From Acanthochlamys bracteata (lineage: Eukaryota; Streptophyta; Magnoliopsida; Pandanales; Velloziaceae): a DNA stretch of 64,000 nt. The DNA lies in contig CM034140.1 in the NCBI GenBank assembly GCA_019914995.1, positions 6,928,026 through 6,992,025 of the forward strand, written 5' to 3'. The position numbers and the translations under genes are program-made. Below, in pieces: positions 1 to 12,485 of this stretch. The notes beneath the pieces were generated by a model. It worked only from the letters and a program-made list of their open reading frames with translations, made no database searches and was not told the origin of the DNA. How positions within the stretch are numbered: the first letter of the stretch is position 1; each line of letters opens with the position of its first letter.

Positions 1-2015
1 TTGACAACCAGCAACTCATCCTTCTCAAAATGTAAATCTCCAATACGGACATCTTGCCAGTTCGATGCAATTACTTGGTACTCAAAAGGAACATTGAAAC
101 TCCAAGCATAATCAGCTAACCGCTTCATAGTTTCTTCAATTTGCTCTGCAGGACGGAACCCTGGCTGCGGTATATCAATCCCAGTGATCCGAAGCTTCGG
201 TGGCCCCCCAGGTCTACTTCCCAGTCGCTGGATGAAACATGGCCACTGAAAGCCATAATATATGCCAAAATCTACAATGTGGATTCTTGTTTTCTTCTCA
301 GCCAAATCTAGAATGGTACGGTTAGCAACAAAATGTGCGATTCTCTTAAAGGGGCATGATTCAAGATAAAGCTGATAAGCTCTCAAGATATCACTTGCCG
401 TCCTCTTCTTTGAAACAAGGGAATGGTAAATTTGGCTTCCTGTTCCAGCGAGCCGAGCCTCTAGCCCATCAGCAAAGTAATGAGCTAGTCTTTGATTCCC
501 ATCTCCGAAAGGAGAAGAATGTTGCCTTATTTGCTTCAACAACTCGCTTGAACTGCGGCGATCATCAGAAGCAACCATTTGGGCACACTGAACAAGTAGC
601 GTTCTCAGATCCACGACATCCTTCTTTGCCTGCCTCTTGCCACGCCCCCTTCCATTACCAGATGCTTTCCCATGACTGTCCTCGAAACTTCTATTCACCT
701 CATTCTGTACTGCTTCATGAATATCCAGAACTTCCTTGAAACAGTTACCAATTTCTCCGAAATTCTCGTCATTGCAAAGTAAAACTTTGTCAAACATTTC
801 TGTACGAACAGCTCGTTCAGTGTAAACAGCTGACTGCTTGACACTCCTCCCTTCTTCTAAATCAACGTCATCATAGGGCAGGTGCTTCCGACCCTTCAAC
901 CCACTACTTGTATACTCAGTTTCCTCATGCTCAGACTTCACCTCTATCAACCTCGCATCTTCTTTCGATTTCTCCTTCTTCAGCTGAGGAGCTGACACCA
1001 CTCCATTGGCTTCCAAATCAATCACCAGCTTCTCCTGGCTAGGAAGAAACTTGCGAGCTTCTTCAACTCCTTTTAGGAACTGCCAGGCTGGAAGACTTGC
1101 CAACGAAATATCAGAAACCAATGGCATTTGCAAAGAATCGTTTAATCCTTGAAAAGAATGCTCAGGAGCTTTATATGTATGTAGCACATGGCTTTCTGAA
1201 CCTTTAGGTATATTTCTGAAACTGTCGGAGGAACTAAATGATGACTGTGAAGTATCACTAGAAAGAACATGAGACTGATTGGTCTGGTAGTTGAAAGAAG
1301 TGCTAATCAAGCTCCTACGCGGCCCTCCATCATTGCTACTACTGCTAAAGCTGTTGGAACTTTTGTTGTGGGCAGTAGAAATGCATTCATTGAGTGTATA
1401 GGAACTATATATGGAGGAATCTGGTGGCTGCTGTTCATCAGAAGGTGGGTATGCTTGGCCAATGAGATCATAAAGGTTCTTCTCCGCAGCCTGCACGGCT
1501 GATGGCTCCTGATACATGTCAAGTTTCTCATCCATGTTCTCCTCCATAAGCATGTTATTGATGTAGTTCAGGACTATATCCGAATGAATTTCGGGATCCT
1601 CTTGATGGTCTCCCTCCGGGCTGTTGCTCGCAGAAATATCTGGGCCACAGCAAGGGTCTGAGCTTGGACTTGTGGAAGAAGATGGATTCAATGTGGGAGT
1701 TGTGGTTGAGGATGGATTCAAGCTCCTTGCATAGCCATTCTGCTCTAATTCATAAGGTATACCAGGGTAGTTCATGATACTGATGGAATCCCAGAAGGGC
1801 TCTGGGACATCTAATTTCAGACTATTAAGTGACTCTGGAAAAAGGTCAGAAATTCCAATTCCGAAGGAAGAAGTAGGATCGACAAAAGGTTGTTCTGGAT
1901 CTAGATTAAGACCTTCTTGAATGTTCGTGCAATTCTGGTCAGAGAGAAGTGGAAGATCATACTTGAATCCTCTTAAAATTCCTCGCAGATCATGAGCTTC
2001 AGTGCCCATGACCAT
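1..2015 (-). CDS. GRAS family transcription factor, SCL14/SCL33 (LISCL) subfamily, 3' end outside window
   Basis: Single open coding exon, 671 codons visible, read right to left and running off the left edge, so roughly the last 80-100 residues are missing. The start at 2015 (MVMGTEAHDLRG) is preceded by an in-frame stop. The long acidic, Ser-rich N-terminal half contains VLNYINNMLMEE, typical of LISCL proteins. The GRAS domain begins near residue 464 (VDLRTLLVQCAQMVASDD, leucine-rich region I). The VHIID block reads IHIVDFGIYYGFQWP near residue 580, followed by RITGIDIPQPGFRP. In Arabidopsis, SCL14 binds TGA factors and activates detoxification genes in the nucleus; that role here is inferred from family. 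The short basic GRGRGKRQAKK just before the GRAS domain could be a nuclear localisation signal. Family assignment is very secure; the exact paralogue is not. Confidence 0.95.
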   Translation of the reverse strand, partial: MVMGTEAHDLRGILRGFKYDLPLLSDQNCTNIQEGLNLDPEQPFVDPTSSFGIGISDLFPESLNSLKLDVPEPFWDSISIMNYPGIPYELEQNGYARSLNPSSTTTPTLNPSSSTSPSSDPCCGPDISASNSPEGDHQEDPEIHSDIVLNYINNMLMEENMDEKLDMYQEPSAVQAAEKNLYDLIGQAYPPSDEQQPPDSSIYSSYTLNECISTAHNKSSNSFSSSSNDGGPRRSLISTSFNYQTNQSHVLSSDTSQSSFSSSDSFRNIPKGSESHVLHTYKAPEHSFQGLNDSLQMPLVSDISLASLPAWQFLKGVEEARKFLPSQEKLVIDLEANGVVSAPQLKKEKSKEDARLIEVKSEHEETEYTSSGLKGRKHLPYDDVDLEEGRSVKQSAVYTERAVRTEMFDKVLLCNDENFGEIGNCFKEVLDIHEAVQNEVNRSFEDSHGKASGNGRGRGKRQAKKDVVDLRTLLVQCAQMVASDDRRSSSELLKQIRQHSSPFGDGNQRLAHYFADGLEARLAGTGSQIYHSLVSKKRTASDILRAYQLYLESCPFKRIAHFVANRTILDLAEKKTRIHIVDFGIYYGFQWPCFIQRLGSRPGGPPKLRITGIDIPQPGFRPAEQIEETMKRLADYAWSFNVPFEYQVIASNWQDVRIGDLHFEKDELLVV

Positions 2016-3450
2016 CAATTTGATTCACAAATTTCTCCCAATCACTTCTGAAACAACAACAACAATCAAAACCTGCTTACGTTCAACATTTTCAGCAAAG
2101 GATAAACCGATACATATTTTTTTTATCTAAAAGAAGAATTGCATGATGTTGTGTTAACTCAGTTATAAAATCTAGAGAAGTAAACCAACAAAAAGACCAA
2201 AGGCATACTAACTACGCAAACTTGATGCTATCCATCAAATTACTAAGAGGAATTCAATCATCTATCATAAAACAAAGTACAAGATGATAATAACATAGTG
2301 GCCAAGTCAACAACATATGGACATATATTGACTAAAAACTTGTGTGAACAGTCTGTATAAAATTGTCATCCAAAAGATAAATATAAGACGATGACCACTT
2401 CAAATGCTACAAAGACATTAACTTTTACCAAGTGAGACCCTAGCTCTATGTGATATGACCTCCAAAGAAAATTCCTATTTCAGATCATAAAAATGAGTTT
2501 AAAAACTATTTCATTGATGAACTGTCACCCCTTAAAAGTTGAAAAACAAAAAAGAAAGAAAACCACGGACCAAAAAAAAGGAAACTTTAAACCTTCGCGG
2601 ATCAGATTTACTAAATACTAGAAAATCAACTGAAAGTCAACTTCTACATCAGAAGAAACATCAAAAATTACCAAAACCACAACTTAGCAAACATGAAACA
2701 CATAACAAATTTATTCATATAGAAACTTGTATGGTGATGGGTCATGATCAGCTCCATCCTGAATGAACTAGTCAAATTTAAAGAATAAAATTCCTTTTCA
2801 TCGAATGCACATACAGGTGACCTATACATAAAAATTCATAATATCTACAAATAAAGCAGAGATAAAAATTTAGGGAGAAATCCTTCTAATTACACAGTTC
2901 AAGAAAAGTAAACGATCACAAAAAAAATGAAACTTCCAATGATCGGAGATATTAAAATTTAAGTGATGAATTGGAATCAACCTTCATCAACTTTCGCCAA
3001 CAAAAAATGCAACAAAACTACCAAAAAAGCACAGAAATGGATGAAAAGGCAATAACTTTGTGAAAGAATTCTCACTGTTTTGTTAAAATCATCATAACCC
3101 GCAAATTCAAATCACATATAACGACCAAAACCAACAAACTTTGCTACAACAGGCAGTGATTAAACCTATCCAGATTAAACCAACAAAAAGAAATCCGAGT
3201 TTTAATGGGAAAAAGAAAGAGAAAAAGAATAATCTTTGAGTGATAAAAACAAAAAAATTAGAGAAGTTAGACCACTTACGTAATCTTGAAACAAGCTTGA
3301 GAAATTTTCTGAGAACAACAGAAAATAAAAGAGAAGAACTCCGCTGATGAAGGAAAGAAAGACAGAGCTGTGCTGCCCTCCCTTTGTTTGACTCCCACAG
3401 AAATAAATGATAAGGGAAGGAAAACAAGATTCATCGCCCATAAGAAAGAT
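2016..3450 (-). other. 5' leader of the GRAS gene with a leader intron
   Basis: On the minus strand a donor (ATTAC|GTAAGT) lies at 3280/3279 and an acceptor (TTTCAG|AAGTG) at 2048/2047. This gives a 1,232 bp intron entirely within the 5' untranslated region, as is common for LISCL genes. The first leader exon runs from about 3450 to 3280. It holds an upstream ATG at 3441 whose frame is open for 54 codons and stops two codons after the splice junction. The transcription start is not determined. Confidence 0.6.
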
Positions 3451-4299
3451 TTCACTCTTTCTAGGGTAACCTCGTCATTTTAGGTTCAGCGAAATCTTCA
3501 ATTACCGAATTTAGTTTAATTTTGAATACAAAATTATTTTTGTGTTTCAATTTACTATAACTTACAGACTTGAATTATATTTTTACCGAATTTAGTTTCA
3601 CTGAACTTATAGTTTTGTTTTTATTATAATGTTGGAAATTCACTGAATGGTTTATATTGGGTTTAGCAATTTTCTAAACCAGCAAAAAGAGAAAAAAATA
3701 TCAACTTATGTATATAGTGATATTTAAGAGTATTTTTAATTTTTAATTTTAATATTACTTTTATATTTTTTAATAAATTTTTTATATATTTATAATTTTA
3801 TTGAAAAATTAGAAGTATAAAAATTTGATATTATAGTATATTATTATTATATGTTCATTATGTTTAATCAAAAATTTAATTTTTATTTTAAAAATTTTTA
3901 AAATATTTTTCAGTTCTACAAAATTATTTTTTGTAAGGACTCTAAAAAGCTTATTTAAAACTTCAAAGCAGAATTTAGAGAATATTAATTTTAAAAATAT
4001 AAATAAATTGTTGATTAAAAAATAATTATATATATATTTTTAATTATATGTAAATAAATTTTTATTTTAAATACTTCCTAAAACACACCGACTTGTTCAC
4101 CACGCATGTGCTGACCTGTCTACTTTCAAAGTCGCATCACACGAGTGCTTGAGTTCTGCCACGTGGACTTCGCAGCTATTCTCGATCAAGCAAGCACGAG
4201 GGGAAAACATGTTAGCATGCGCTTAGGGAAGATGGGTTTATGGCTTCTAGAAGGTTTCACTTTTCTATTGTAGCCACTATAGTCGGCCAAACTTGTAAG

Positions 4300-4470
4300 G
4301 GATTTTTGAAAATGCTTATGAAAACTAATTTTTAAAATAGAAAAATATTTTAATTTTAAAAAATAAATTTAATATTTTTAAATATTTAAATTAATTTTAT
4401 AAAATATTATAAAAATTTTATTAAAAAATGAAGTTGAAAATTATTTTTTAAAAAAGCACAGCTAAATGTG
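4300..4470. repeat. AT-rich dispersed repeat family A (MITE-like) copy
   Basis: Opens with a TTTTTGAAAATGCTTATG-type end, followed by the family layout of A/T blocks, and closes with an AAAAAAGCACAGC-type end. The same order of blocks recurs many times in this window in both orientations. Borders are approximate. Confidence 0.4.
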
Positions 4471-4595
4471 TTCCAATATGCATCCTTTTATAATATAAAA
4501 ATTATTTCATCAAAAATATTTTAAAAAAATTTTATCTCGATTAAAGTACGAATCAATCTCCATCAACTATTTAATAAAAATAATAAATAAATATA

Positions 4596-4629
<34 letters not shown>

Positions 4630-4840
4630 TTTTTAATCAAGTAATTGAATTAAAATTGACTTGTGCTCCAATCAAATTGAATTTTTTGTAAATGTATTTT
4701 CAACTTACACTTTTTTGTATCTAAAAATAAAAATTAAATTTAAATATCTTAATGGCAAAAAATAGCTAGTGAATTTTATTAGTGCTTACAGTATATGAGT
4801 GCGTAAGTGCACCTATTCTATTATATATATCTCCTTAAGA

Positions 4841-5036
4841 TGATATTTGATATTGCTTAAAATTTTATTTTAATTCTAATTTTTTATTTTATATTTTTCA
4901 GTAAATATTTTAGAATATTTAAAAATTAAAATTAAAAGGTACAAAAAATTCTATATTATGAAATTTTTTTAATAAAAAAGAAAACTTATTTTAAAAATTC
5001 TAAAAATATCTTTTAATAAACAAAAACACTCTAAAA
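4841..5036. repeat. AT-rich dispersed repeat family A copy
   Basis: Starts TGATATTTGATATTGCTTA and ends AATAAACAAAAACACTCTA. It shares the internal order with the copies at 22144-22380 and 27580-27813: a Taatttttattttatatttttcaa block, then 'acaaaaaattcta', then 'tcttttaataaac'. No coding capacity. Confidence 0.4.
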
Positions 5037-5077
5037 GATCACGTAAAGTTGAGAGAACAAAGGCCCTTGATATATGA

Positions 5078-5353
5078 ATGCGTTTTTGAAATTGCTAGAT
5101 AGAGTTCTTTTAAAATAATAATAATATATATAATAAAAAAATAATAATAATAATCTTTTTAAAATAAAGATCACTCTAAAATTTTTATTTTTTTTATTTC
5201 CAAAAAATAATAATAATATATATAATAAAAAAAATTATTACGTAAAATTTTTTTATACTATTTAAATTTTTAAATAAATTTTTTTAATTATTTAAAAAAT
5301 ATAAATTAAAAAAATAAAAAAAGAGTGTTTGAAATGCAATCACAAAGGCACCC
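5078..5353. repeat. AT-rich dispersed repeat family A copy with GGGTGCC-type end
   Basis: Left end contains GCGTTTTTGAAATTGC. The right end, reverse complemented, reads GGGTGCCTTTGTGATTGC, so the ends are imperfect inverted repeats. The interior is (A)nT-rich with repeated 'ataataataa'. Similar ends bound the copy at 19250-19494. Confidence 0.45.
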
Positions 5354-6640
5354 TTACAACAATTGGTTATATAATTCCAACAGAACAACTATAAAAAAAA
5401 ATCATCAGCCTGTTAGTGTCCGTCGCATCCAACAGTACCAAAAGCAAACTAAAAAATAAAAAAGAACACGTCTGGAACTTCGATTCATTGCATCTCTGCA
5501 ACAAACAAAACAAAACAATTTGGTAATACAATGAGTCATTATGTTGGAATCAGCCGCCTTCAAGGATCATCCAACACCTTGACTACTTTATACTTCTAAT
5601 ACTCTTTTCTCATTGACCAATGATAAAGGAACTAATAATAAAGTGTGTCTAAGTCTATGAAGATTAAATAGATTTGTAGAATAAATTATATGTTTATATT
5701 TTTACTATAATGAAGGAACTAATACTAAAATTTTATTATAGAAAAATTTTTAAAATTTTAAATAAAATTTTTAATATTATAAATTTATTAATAATATAAA
5801 ATATAAAAAAGTTTTAAAAGAAAAAATAATGCGAAATGCGCCCCAAAAGTCTGTCTATTTCATAATTTAATTATTTATCAAAAAATTAATTTAACTTTTA
5901 TACTAAATTTTTTAATATTTTAAAGTTTTAGTTAAAAGTTTAGAATAAAAATAATTGTATGTTTTAAATATTTTATAAATATTTATTTGCAAAACTTCAA
6001 ATAAATTATTTTCAGAAATTTTTTATCTGAAGCTACAGAGACTTATTTAGTTGTCAAAAAATAACTAAAAATGACTTCTTTTAGTTTAAAGATTTATTTA
6101 GAATAAACTTAGTATTTGTTTTTATTGAAATTTACAGTTATAAATTTACTATTACTAAATTTCATTTTAAAAATTAATTTTTAGAGAAGTTCATTTTGTA
6201 TAAGTTACTAACAAGTTATAAATCCTGAACGCCCATTGTTGTTGTTCCTTTTGTTTTTTAGGTCTGACTTTGAAGTGTTAATAATGTATTTTACATCAAC
6301 ACTTAATAAGTTCGATTTCGTTATTATCAACGCCGAGGTTCTGATTTTGAAATGTTTCATAGTCAGTAAATTTTCTAATATCATTTTAATTTTCATTCAA
6401 CATTAATAAGAAAAATATTGTCATGAAATAGAATTAACACATTCAGCCAGACAACCACTGAATTAGATTCACATATATAAAAGTGTTTCTCAATAAATCT
6501 TTTATAATATTTTACAAATTTTTTAATATATAAAATTTTATTTATCATTCTTTTTATATATAATTTTATTTTTAATTAAAATATCAAGGTCATTTTTATA
6601 AAACCAAGATTCAACAATAATTCATACAATGCAGCAAGCT

Positions 6641-7134
6641 GGACATTCTGGAACCAAGAAATAAAAATATAAATTTTAAAAAGAAAGCTGCAATATTCCA
6701 CGCCAAGAAGCAGGGGAAGTTACCGCACAATACTTACTGTTTGAGGCCAGCGGCAATCTGCAGCAGAGCAATTTTGAGCCTACAATAAACTCCTCCCTTG
6801 ATGACTGAACTCCTTTAATACAGAAAGGAAACCACAGACCAGAGCACTATGATGCTAGTGACTGTCGATCTTATTGTCGAAGAGATACAAGTTATCAACA
6901 GGTGCAGATGAATACTCGTAAAATGCAAATGGTTACGCAAATGCCTTTAAACTAATAATGAAAAGTCACCAACTATCATGAAGATATGAATAAATTGGAG
7001 ATACTTGTAGCGAGTCCTGCTTGAGTTACTTATCATCAATTAACCTGGCTAAATTAGCTCCATGTAAGATCACATAATGTTTGCTTCTATCCGAAGCTCT
7101 GAAAGGAATAATTACACCTGATATTGGTGTCCAA
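6641..7134 (-). other. Probable 3' untranslated region of the RAB5IF-like gene
   Basis: Sequence downstream of the stop at 7135-7137. It is less AT-rich than the spacer to its left, fitting transcribed 3' UTR. The poly(A) site is not determined. Confidence 0.35.
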
Positions 7135-10100
7135 CTAGAAGTGCGCCAAGCTGTATACAAGAATCCAAGCTAGCTGCAATGCCGTAAGAGAAATTTTATT
7201 AGCTAAGCTAAATTAACTCACCACTTGTGAATACCAAAAGAGAGACAGAAAAGACTTTACATCTATCTTTCAGTCATCCCTACTAGAATGCTCACTCAAA
7301 TTTTAATTTGAATTTCTCTTCAGCAAAAAATAGATCCTGACATATCTCAAGTACACATAACTAATTGAAGAGCAGAAAGAGCGCTTATGAGATGCACTTT
7401 GAAAGCATGATTTAAGTAGCTTCTCCGATCGAAGAAGTGATATAACATGCATATGTTTGGCAGATTTTCTTAAACCATCATTTGGCACTTCTATTGAAGG
7501 GCGCAACAAACAAGGTTGGGCAAGCCACTAGAAACTTTCTTCCCCTCTACAAGCTTTTAAAAGCCCATTTCCTATATTCCATTTCAGTAACTGTAGTTTA
7601 CCCACTGTGCATGCATATTCTTGTTCAGAGAGGGGATATTAGTATGGAACAACAGTGAAAGTTTGAACACAGGTAATAGAAATCTTACCAGGAAAAGAGT
7701 TAATGATGCAAATAGGCCCTCTTGAAGTAATGTTCCGTGGCCCCCAAATTCTTCCTCGTCAATCTTCAAAACATAAGCATAGTATCCATAGACAATTCCT
7801 GAAGACAGGATCAAGAATCTGGAAAAGACAGAAGAATGTGTCACTTTCCATATAGGTTGCTTAAGTTCACAAATATTTTCTTTTTTAACTTCGTAGATTA
7901 AAAGGCTACTATTCTTCTTTTATGTTCTAAGAAGCATAAAATAGGAGTTGTCAGACAATAAGACGATCAGTAAACATCTAGCAAAACTACCTAGCAAAGT
8001 TACAGAACAAACTATCACACATATCCAAGAAAGACGACTATATAATAGAAGCACCATCAACATAGATGTTCCAGAATGGTCAGCCTTCAGTCCCAACTAA
8101 TAAGCTTAGACATTAAATAATATGATGGACAAGACATGTCTAAATCACCAAGCATATCCAAAATTCCTATGAAGGTGATGAGCTTGATCCACAAGCACAA
8201 CACTAACGGTCAGCATCTGCCGATTGCACCTAACCTGGTCTATTCTTACTACGAAGGCAGGCAGCTGGTCCCATTCTTAGGGATAAGCATCAGCAATTGA
8301 GAAAATTATAGCCATCAAATAATTAAATAAATGGGAAAGTGTCATGGGCAATTTGTTAAGGAACTGTCCATATACAAATTCAGCTTGTTGACTCTTGAAT
8401 TAGAGACACATCTCAGCAATATCCTGAGATCCAGCTGATACCTTCAAGGCTTCAACTTATTGTCAGATTGGAGGTGATACAGCAGTGTAATTATCAATTC
8501 TTGTGACCATGTAGTTCTCCAATAATGTCCAAAGGCCACCCTTGACAAACACAGCCACTTTCAATCAACTCCGCAACAAATTTGGCATCACACTTGCCCC
8601 TGTTCCATATAAAACTATCCAACCAGGATTGAATGATTGATAAACAGTTTTATTCAATGCCATTGTTGGATGCACATCTAGGATGTACTGATTGAATCAC
8701 CTTGACTTTACCTTGTATCATATCAAAAGCCAACTCTTCACACCCCTATGAAAAAGATTAATATTGTTTACCAAGAACCAAGGCTTAAGAACCACTAATA
8801 CTAGTAGTATAAGATGTTTGTCACAATATCTTCATTTAGAATATGGCAGCCATGCAAAATATCTGCTCAGTGAATTAACAGCTATCACTGAAGAAGCTTC
8901 AAATGCTCCATCTGTATGAGCGTAAACCAACTTACAACTCCTAAAAGGTGGTCAGGAGTGGAACTGACATGAACTTCAGGTGTTTAACTTAATGTTTTCA
9001 ATAAAATCACATTCTTACTGTTGTTGATGAAGTTTTCAAAGTGCATGTACTTTAACTGAACTTAAGCAATAACCACATTCCAACTCAAAATGCCTTGCAT
9101 TTAGTCAGTGCGTGCAACAATTTACAATTACAATTATCAGAAAATATAAATGCACAATAGTCGAACTATCTATCACTTATTCATGCCATTGCTCAGGCAA
9201 TTTTTGATTGATGTAAAATTGTAGTCTTATGAATGTTCATATTTAAGGTATACTTTGCATCTTATCAATGAGGGGAAAAAAATTGTCTCAATAAGAGAAA
9301 AATGAGTAAGACTTAGGGGCGGATAGGAAAATTTCCAGAAACAACGAAAAACAAAACATGTAGTAACAGGAGGCTAACTGATGTGTATTAGACCAGGACA
9401 TATTTTTTGCACTTGGGAGTTGAAAAATAAATATTGGCAATAAAGACAAGGAATAGCCTCATATCAGCCAAGTTCCCTTAGCAGCTTCATCTTATGTAAA
9501 TCTCCTAATGAACAAACAATTTCAACTTAAGCAAAATATTCTTAACAAGACCAATTATTTTCCTTTATAATCAATAACTCACTGTAAAGCATCATGGACC
9601 CCTTCCCGTAGACAATTATAGCACTTTACTAAGCAAATAGATGAATAAGACTTTACTAAGCATGAAATGCACAAAACTAAGCAAGAATTCAACAAATGCA
9701 TCAGGCACGCTAAAGGGACATAAAGAAAGTGCAAGTTCTACTTTTTTAGTTCATGTATATGTTGGGCGCCATCTATAGGTTTACAACGGAAGTGAACATG
9801 TTTTAACCTGCATGATTGACCAGTAAAGTGACACCTATTTGTACTTGAAGTATAAGTCAATAGTTCCATTATCTATATCAAGCAGTATTAAACAATTTAG
9901 GAGTTTGTACTTTAACAGTTGGAGAACTATATTCATATGAAAACTTAATATCGTCAACAATATTGCATGATGTGCAGCATGAATGTTGAAAGGTGATACT
10001 ATCAATTTGCAGTATGTAGCATAACATGAGCATCCACAGTGAAAGGTACAATAAGCTTTTTGAAAAATAAGACAACTAAAAGTAGATTAATGGCGCAGCC

Positions 10101-10866
10101 CATATTGCGATATTAACTAGAAACCAATAACTCAACTAATTACAACAAGAAGAAGATCCTTTAATGGGGCAACTTACAAGAGGATCCAAATACTGCCAAC
10201 CAATGGAATGGCACCCCAGAGTAGTCCACAGAAAAGACCCACTGCTTGCCTGATCCAATGAAGAACATCGTATAGCTGATCCTGCAACCACTTGAAAACT
10301 TGAAATCTATCTTGTAGATTGTTACCAGCACTTCATTGACCACAGAATTATTTCTCAAATATTCGATTACTTTCATAAACCAATGAAGATCACTGAACTC
10401 CAATTTCCATAAAAAGTTTCAGAAAAATTTTGAATAAACTTCGATTACATGAACCTCTTTAACAAATTCTACGATTACAAAATTCCATCTAAATCTTATT
10501 AAATTTTCAACGAACTTAGATGACATGAACAAAAAATATTAGACTCACATACACAACTAAATAATAAATAAACAAATCTGAGACCGATTACACACGAGCA
10601 ATGATTAATTTCAATACCAAAACTCACAACAAGTCTATATCTACAAATTATGAAATACAAAAACAAATAAAACATGACCAATAACTCGGACTCGAATTCC
10701 ACTGAAAATTAAATCTGAAAAAAAAGTTAACCGGGAGAAGAAGAAAGGGAACCTTGTCCCAAGATGCTTCGGGATCGAGAAGCTTGGCGAATTTGAACGG
10801 GAGAGCGTGCCCGTTCTGCTGCAGCTGCTGCTGTTTCGCTAACTTCGTTGACTTCGATTTCTTCAT
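7135..10866 (-). CDS. RAB5-interacting-family / RCAF1-like small membrane protein
   Basis: Four coding exons on the minus strand: 10866-10753, 10281-10178, 7818-7689 and 7173-7135, all in phase, giving 128 residues. An in-frame TTG lies just upstream, but ATG 10866 gives the family-typical start MKKSKSTKLAKQQQ. Conserved family stretches are PFKFAKLLDPEASWDKDQL, the membrane segments near residues 52-76 (GLLWGAIPLVGSIW) and 78-90 (SSGIVYGYYAYVL), IDEEEFGGHGTLLQEGLFAS, and the C-terminus LAWILVYSLAHF. The human relative (RAB5IF/C20orf24) has been linked to respiratory supercomplex assembly and to an ER translocon-associated complex; the plant role is untested. The second intron is long (2.36 kb). 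Exons were assigned from phase, splice sites and family similarity. Confidence 0.93.
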
Positions 10867-10959
10867 TGTTTGCAAATATTCTTTTGTTAATATTTTTTTC
10901 TTCGATCGATTGAATTGTAGTAGATAGATAGATCTCAGAGTTCTGCGGCACCTCTGCTT

Positions 10960-12200
10960 GTTCTTCTACAACGATTTCGATCGATGTTTTATTAGTTCAA
11001 TAATAAACATTCAATAAACAATTATATGATTAAATAAATTTATCAGATAGATTCTAATGAGGTGGGCTTGTATGGGCCGGGCTCATACAAATAAATTTAA
11101 TAACATTCTTTTTTGCGCATTATATATGTTAATTATATGTATGGTTAAAAACATTATATATATGTTATTAATTTGTTTATGGTGAAAATAGAAAAATAAG
11201 AATTTTTGTATAAACATATGCGAGTTCTAATTAAAAAATGAATCCTAATACAATAAATAAAAAAACAACAAATCAAAGTTTTTTTTTGAATTTGGGAACA
11301 ATAATGTATCGGTGAAGACTTCAAATGGCTCTAATTTTGTAAATAACCTGTTTTCCAAAATCAACCAGTACAGTGAGCTCATACCAAATGCTTATTGTAA
11401 ATATCTGTAATTGAATTTAGTTAAAATAAAAAGTAAAAAATAAAATTTATTGAAAAATAAAATAAAAATAAAATTTAGTATTTATTTTTCAATAATTTTT
11501 TAAAATATATTAAAAATTAAAAAATATAATTAATTAAAAAATATACAAATAAAAAAATTAGAATTAAAATTCTGTATATAAATATGAAATTTATATGAAT
11601 ATTTTGTATATAGTTTTTATTTTTTTAGTCTTGCGCTTCTAGTAAAAGTATAAAAATCCAATAAAAAAAATATAGCTAATTTTGCTCAAACAGTTATATT
11701 TGAACAATTATTGGGTCACCTTTTTCTTGCATATTTATGCCCCTCCGATTAAGAAAAAAAATTATTTTTTCTTTTTGCTTTTATGCTAATTTCATCAAAA
11801 AGACATTTAATAACTCATTTTACTTTTGTAAATTAAATGAAATGAATTATAAACGATTATAATATAAAAAAATTTATTAGAAATTAAGGTTAATTTTGAA
11901 CATTTAGCATTACCTATGCGATGGCTGGCTTTGGGTAGCATGAGATCAATATGTTAAGAGTGTATTTTGTTAGATTGTTATATATTTAAATTAATTTATT
12001 TTTTATAGTTTATTTATTAAAAAATTATTTTATAATTAAGTTATTTTTCAAAGAATCACTTCTCATAAAAGAGAACACGTCTTATTTAGTTACAAAATAA
12101 CATGTAGGGTTTCATATTGCGAATGCTTAATCACACTGGTCTGAATTTGCAAAATATTAAACATCAGCAGGGGGTAAAACTGTCAAATATTAGAGACCGC
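10960..12200. promoter_or_regulatory. Divergent promoter region between RAB5IF-like and ORP3-like genes
   Basis: About 1.2 kb separates two divergently transcribed genes. TGGGCT (11063-11068) and TGGGCC (11073-11078) sit together about 200 bp upstream of the RAB5IF-like ATG. These match TCP-bound site II motifs (TGGGCY), which are frequent in plant genes for mitochondrial and ribosomal proteins. The remainder is AT-rich spacer without an ORF. Confidence 0.4.
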
Positions 12201-12485
12201 CAGCATCGATCTGATTGACTCTTTCCATTTCCATCTCTTCTTTCTTTCTTCTTTTATCGAGAAGCTCGATAAAGAAAAAAAAAGATTGAAGAAACAAATA
12301 AAAAAGGATCTTCGATCTCAAGTTTAATTTAAATAGATCTGTTAAACGAATTTCTCTCAATCTCTATTCATTTACCAATCGGTAGATTAGATCAATCTTG
12401 TTGGTTTCGTCGATCGATTTGCTCCAAGATCGTTGATCGGAATTCGATTGATATTCGGTTTGGCGTATAGAAGAAGAAGAAGAAA

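Larger units (their letters stand above)
3451..6640. other. Intergenic, AT-rich, no gene recognised
   Basis: Between the 5' end of the GRAS gene and the 3' end of the RAB5IF-like gene. Mostly A/T-rich DNA with short dispersed repeats near 3720-3960, 4300-4470, 4841-5036, 5078-5353, 5700-5840 and 5870-6060, plus a TA-type dinucleotide run near 4590-4612. A less AT-rich island at about 4080-4290 carries CACGTG (near 4160) and may be promoter sequence. No convincing ORF, tRNA or rRNA was seen. Confidence 0.5.

Noticed and set aside
356-739. 127-codon plus-strand frame inside the GRAS gene
   Set aside because: It is the antisense shadow of the GRAS coding exon, with no family similarity and biased composition.
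8470-8745. Open, coding-like stretch on the minus strand inside the long intron of the RAB5IF-like gene
   Set aside because: Parts read as reasonable protein, but it contains stops in every frame across the whole stretch, no recognisable domain and no splice chain; could be an old gene fragment but not supportable.
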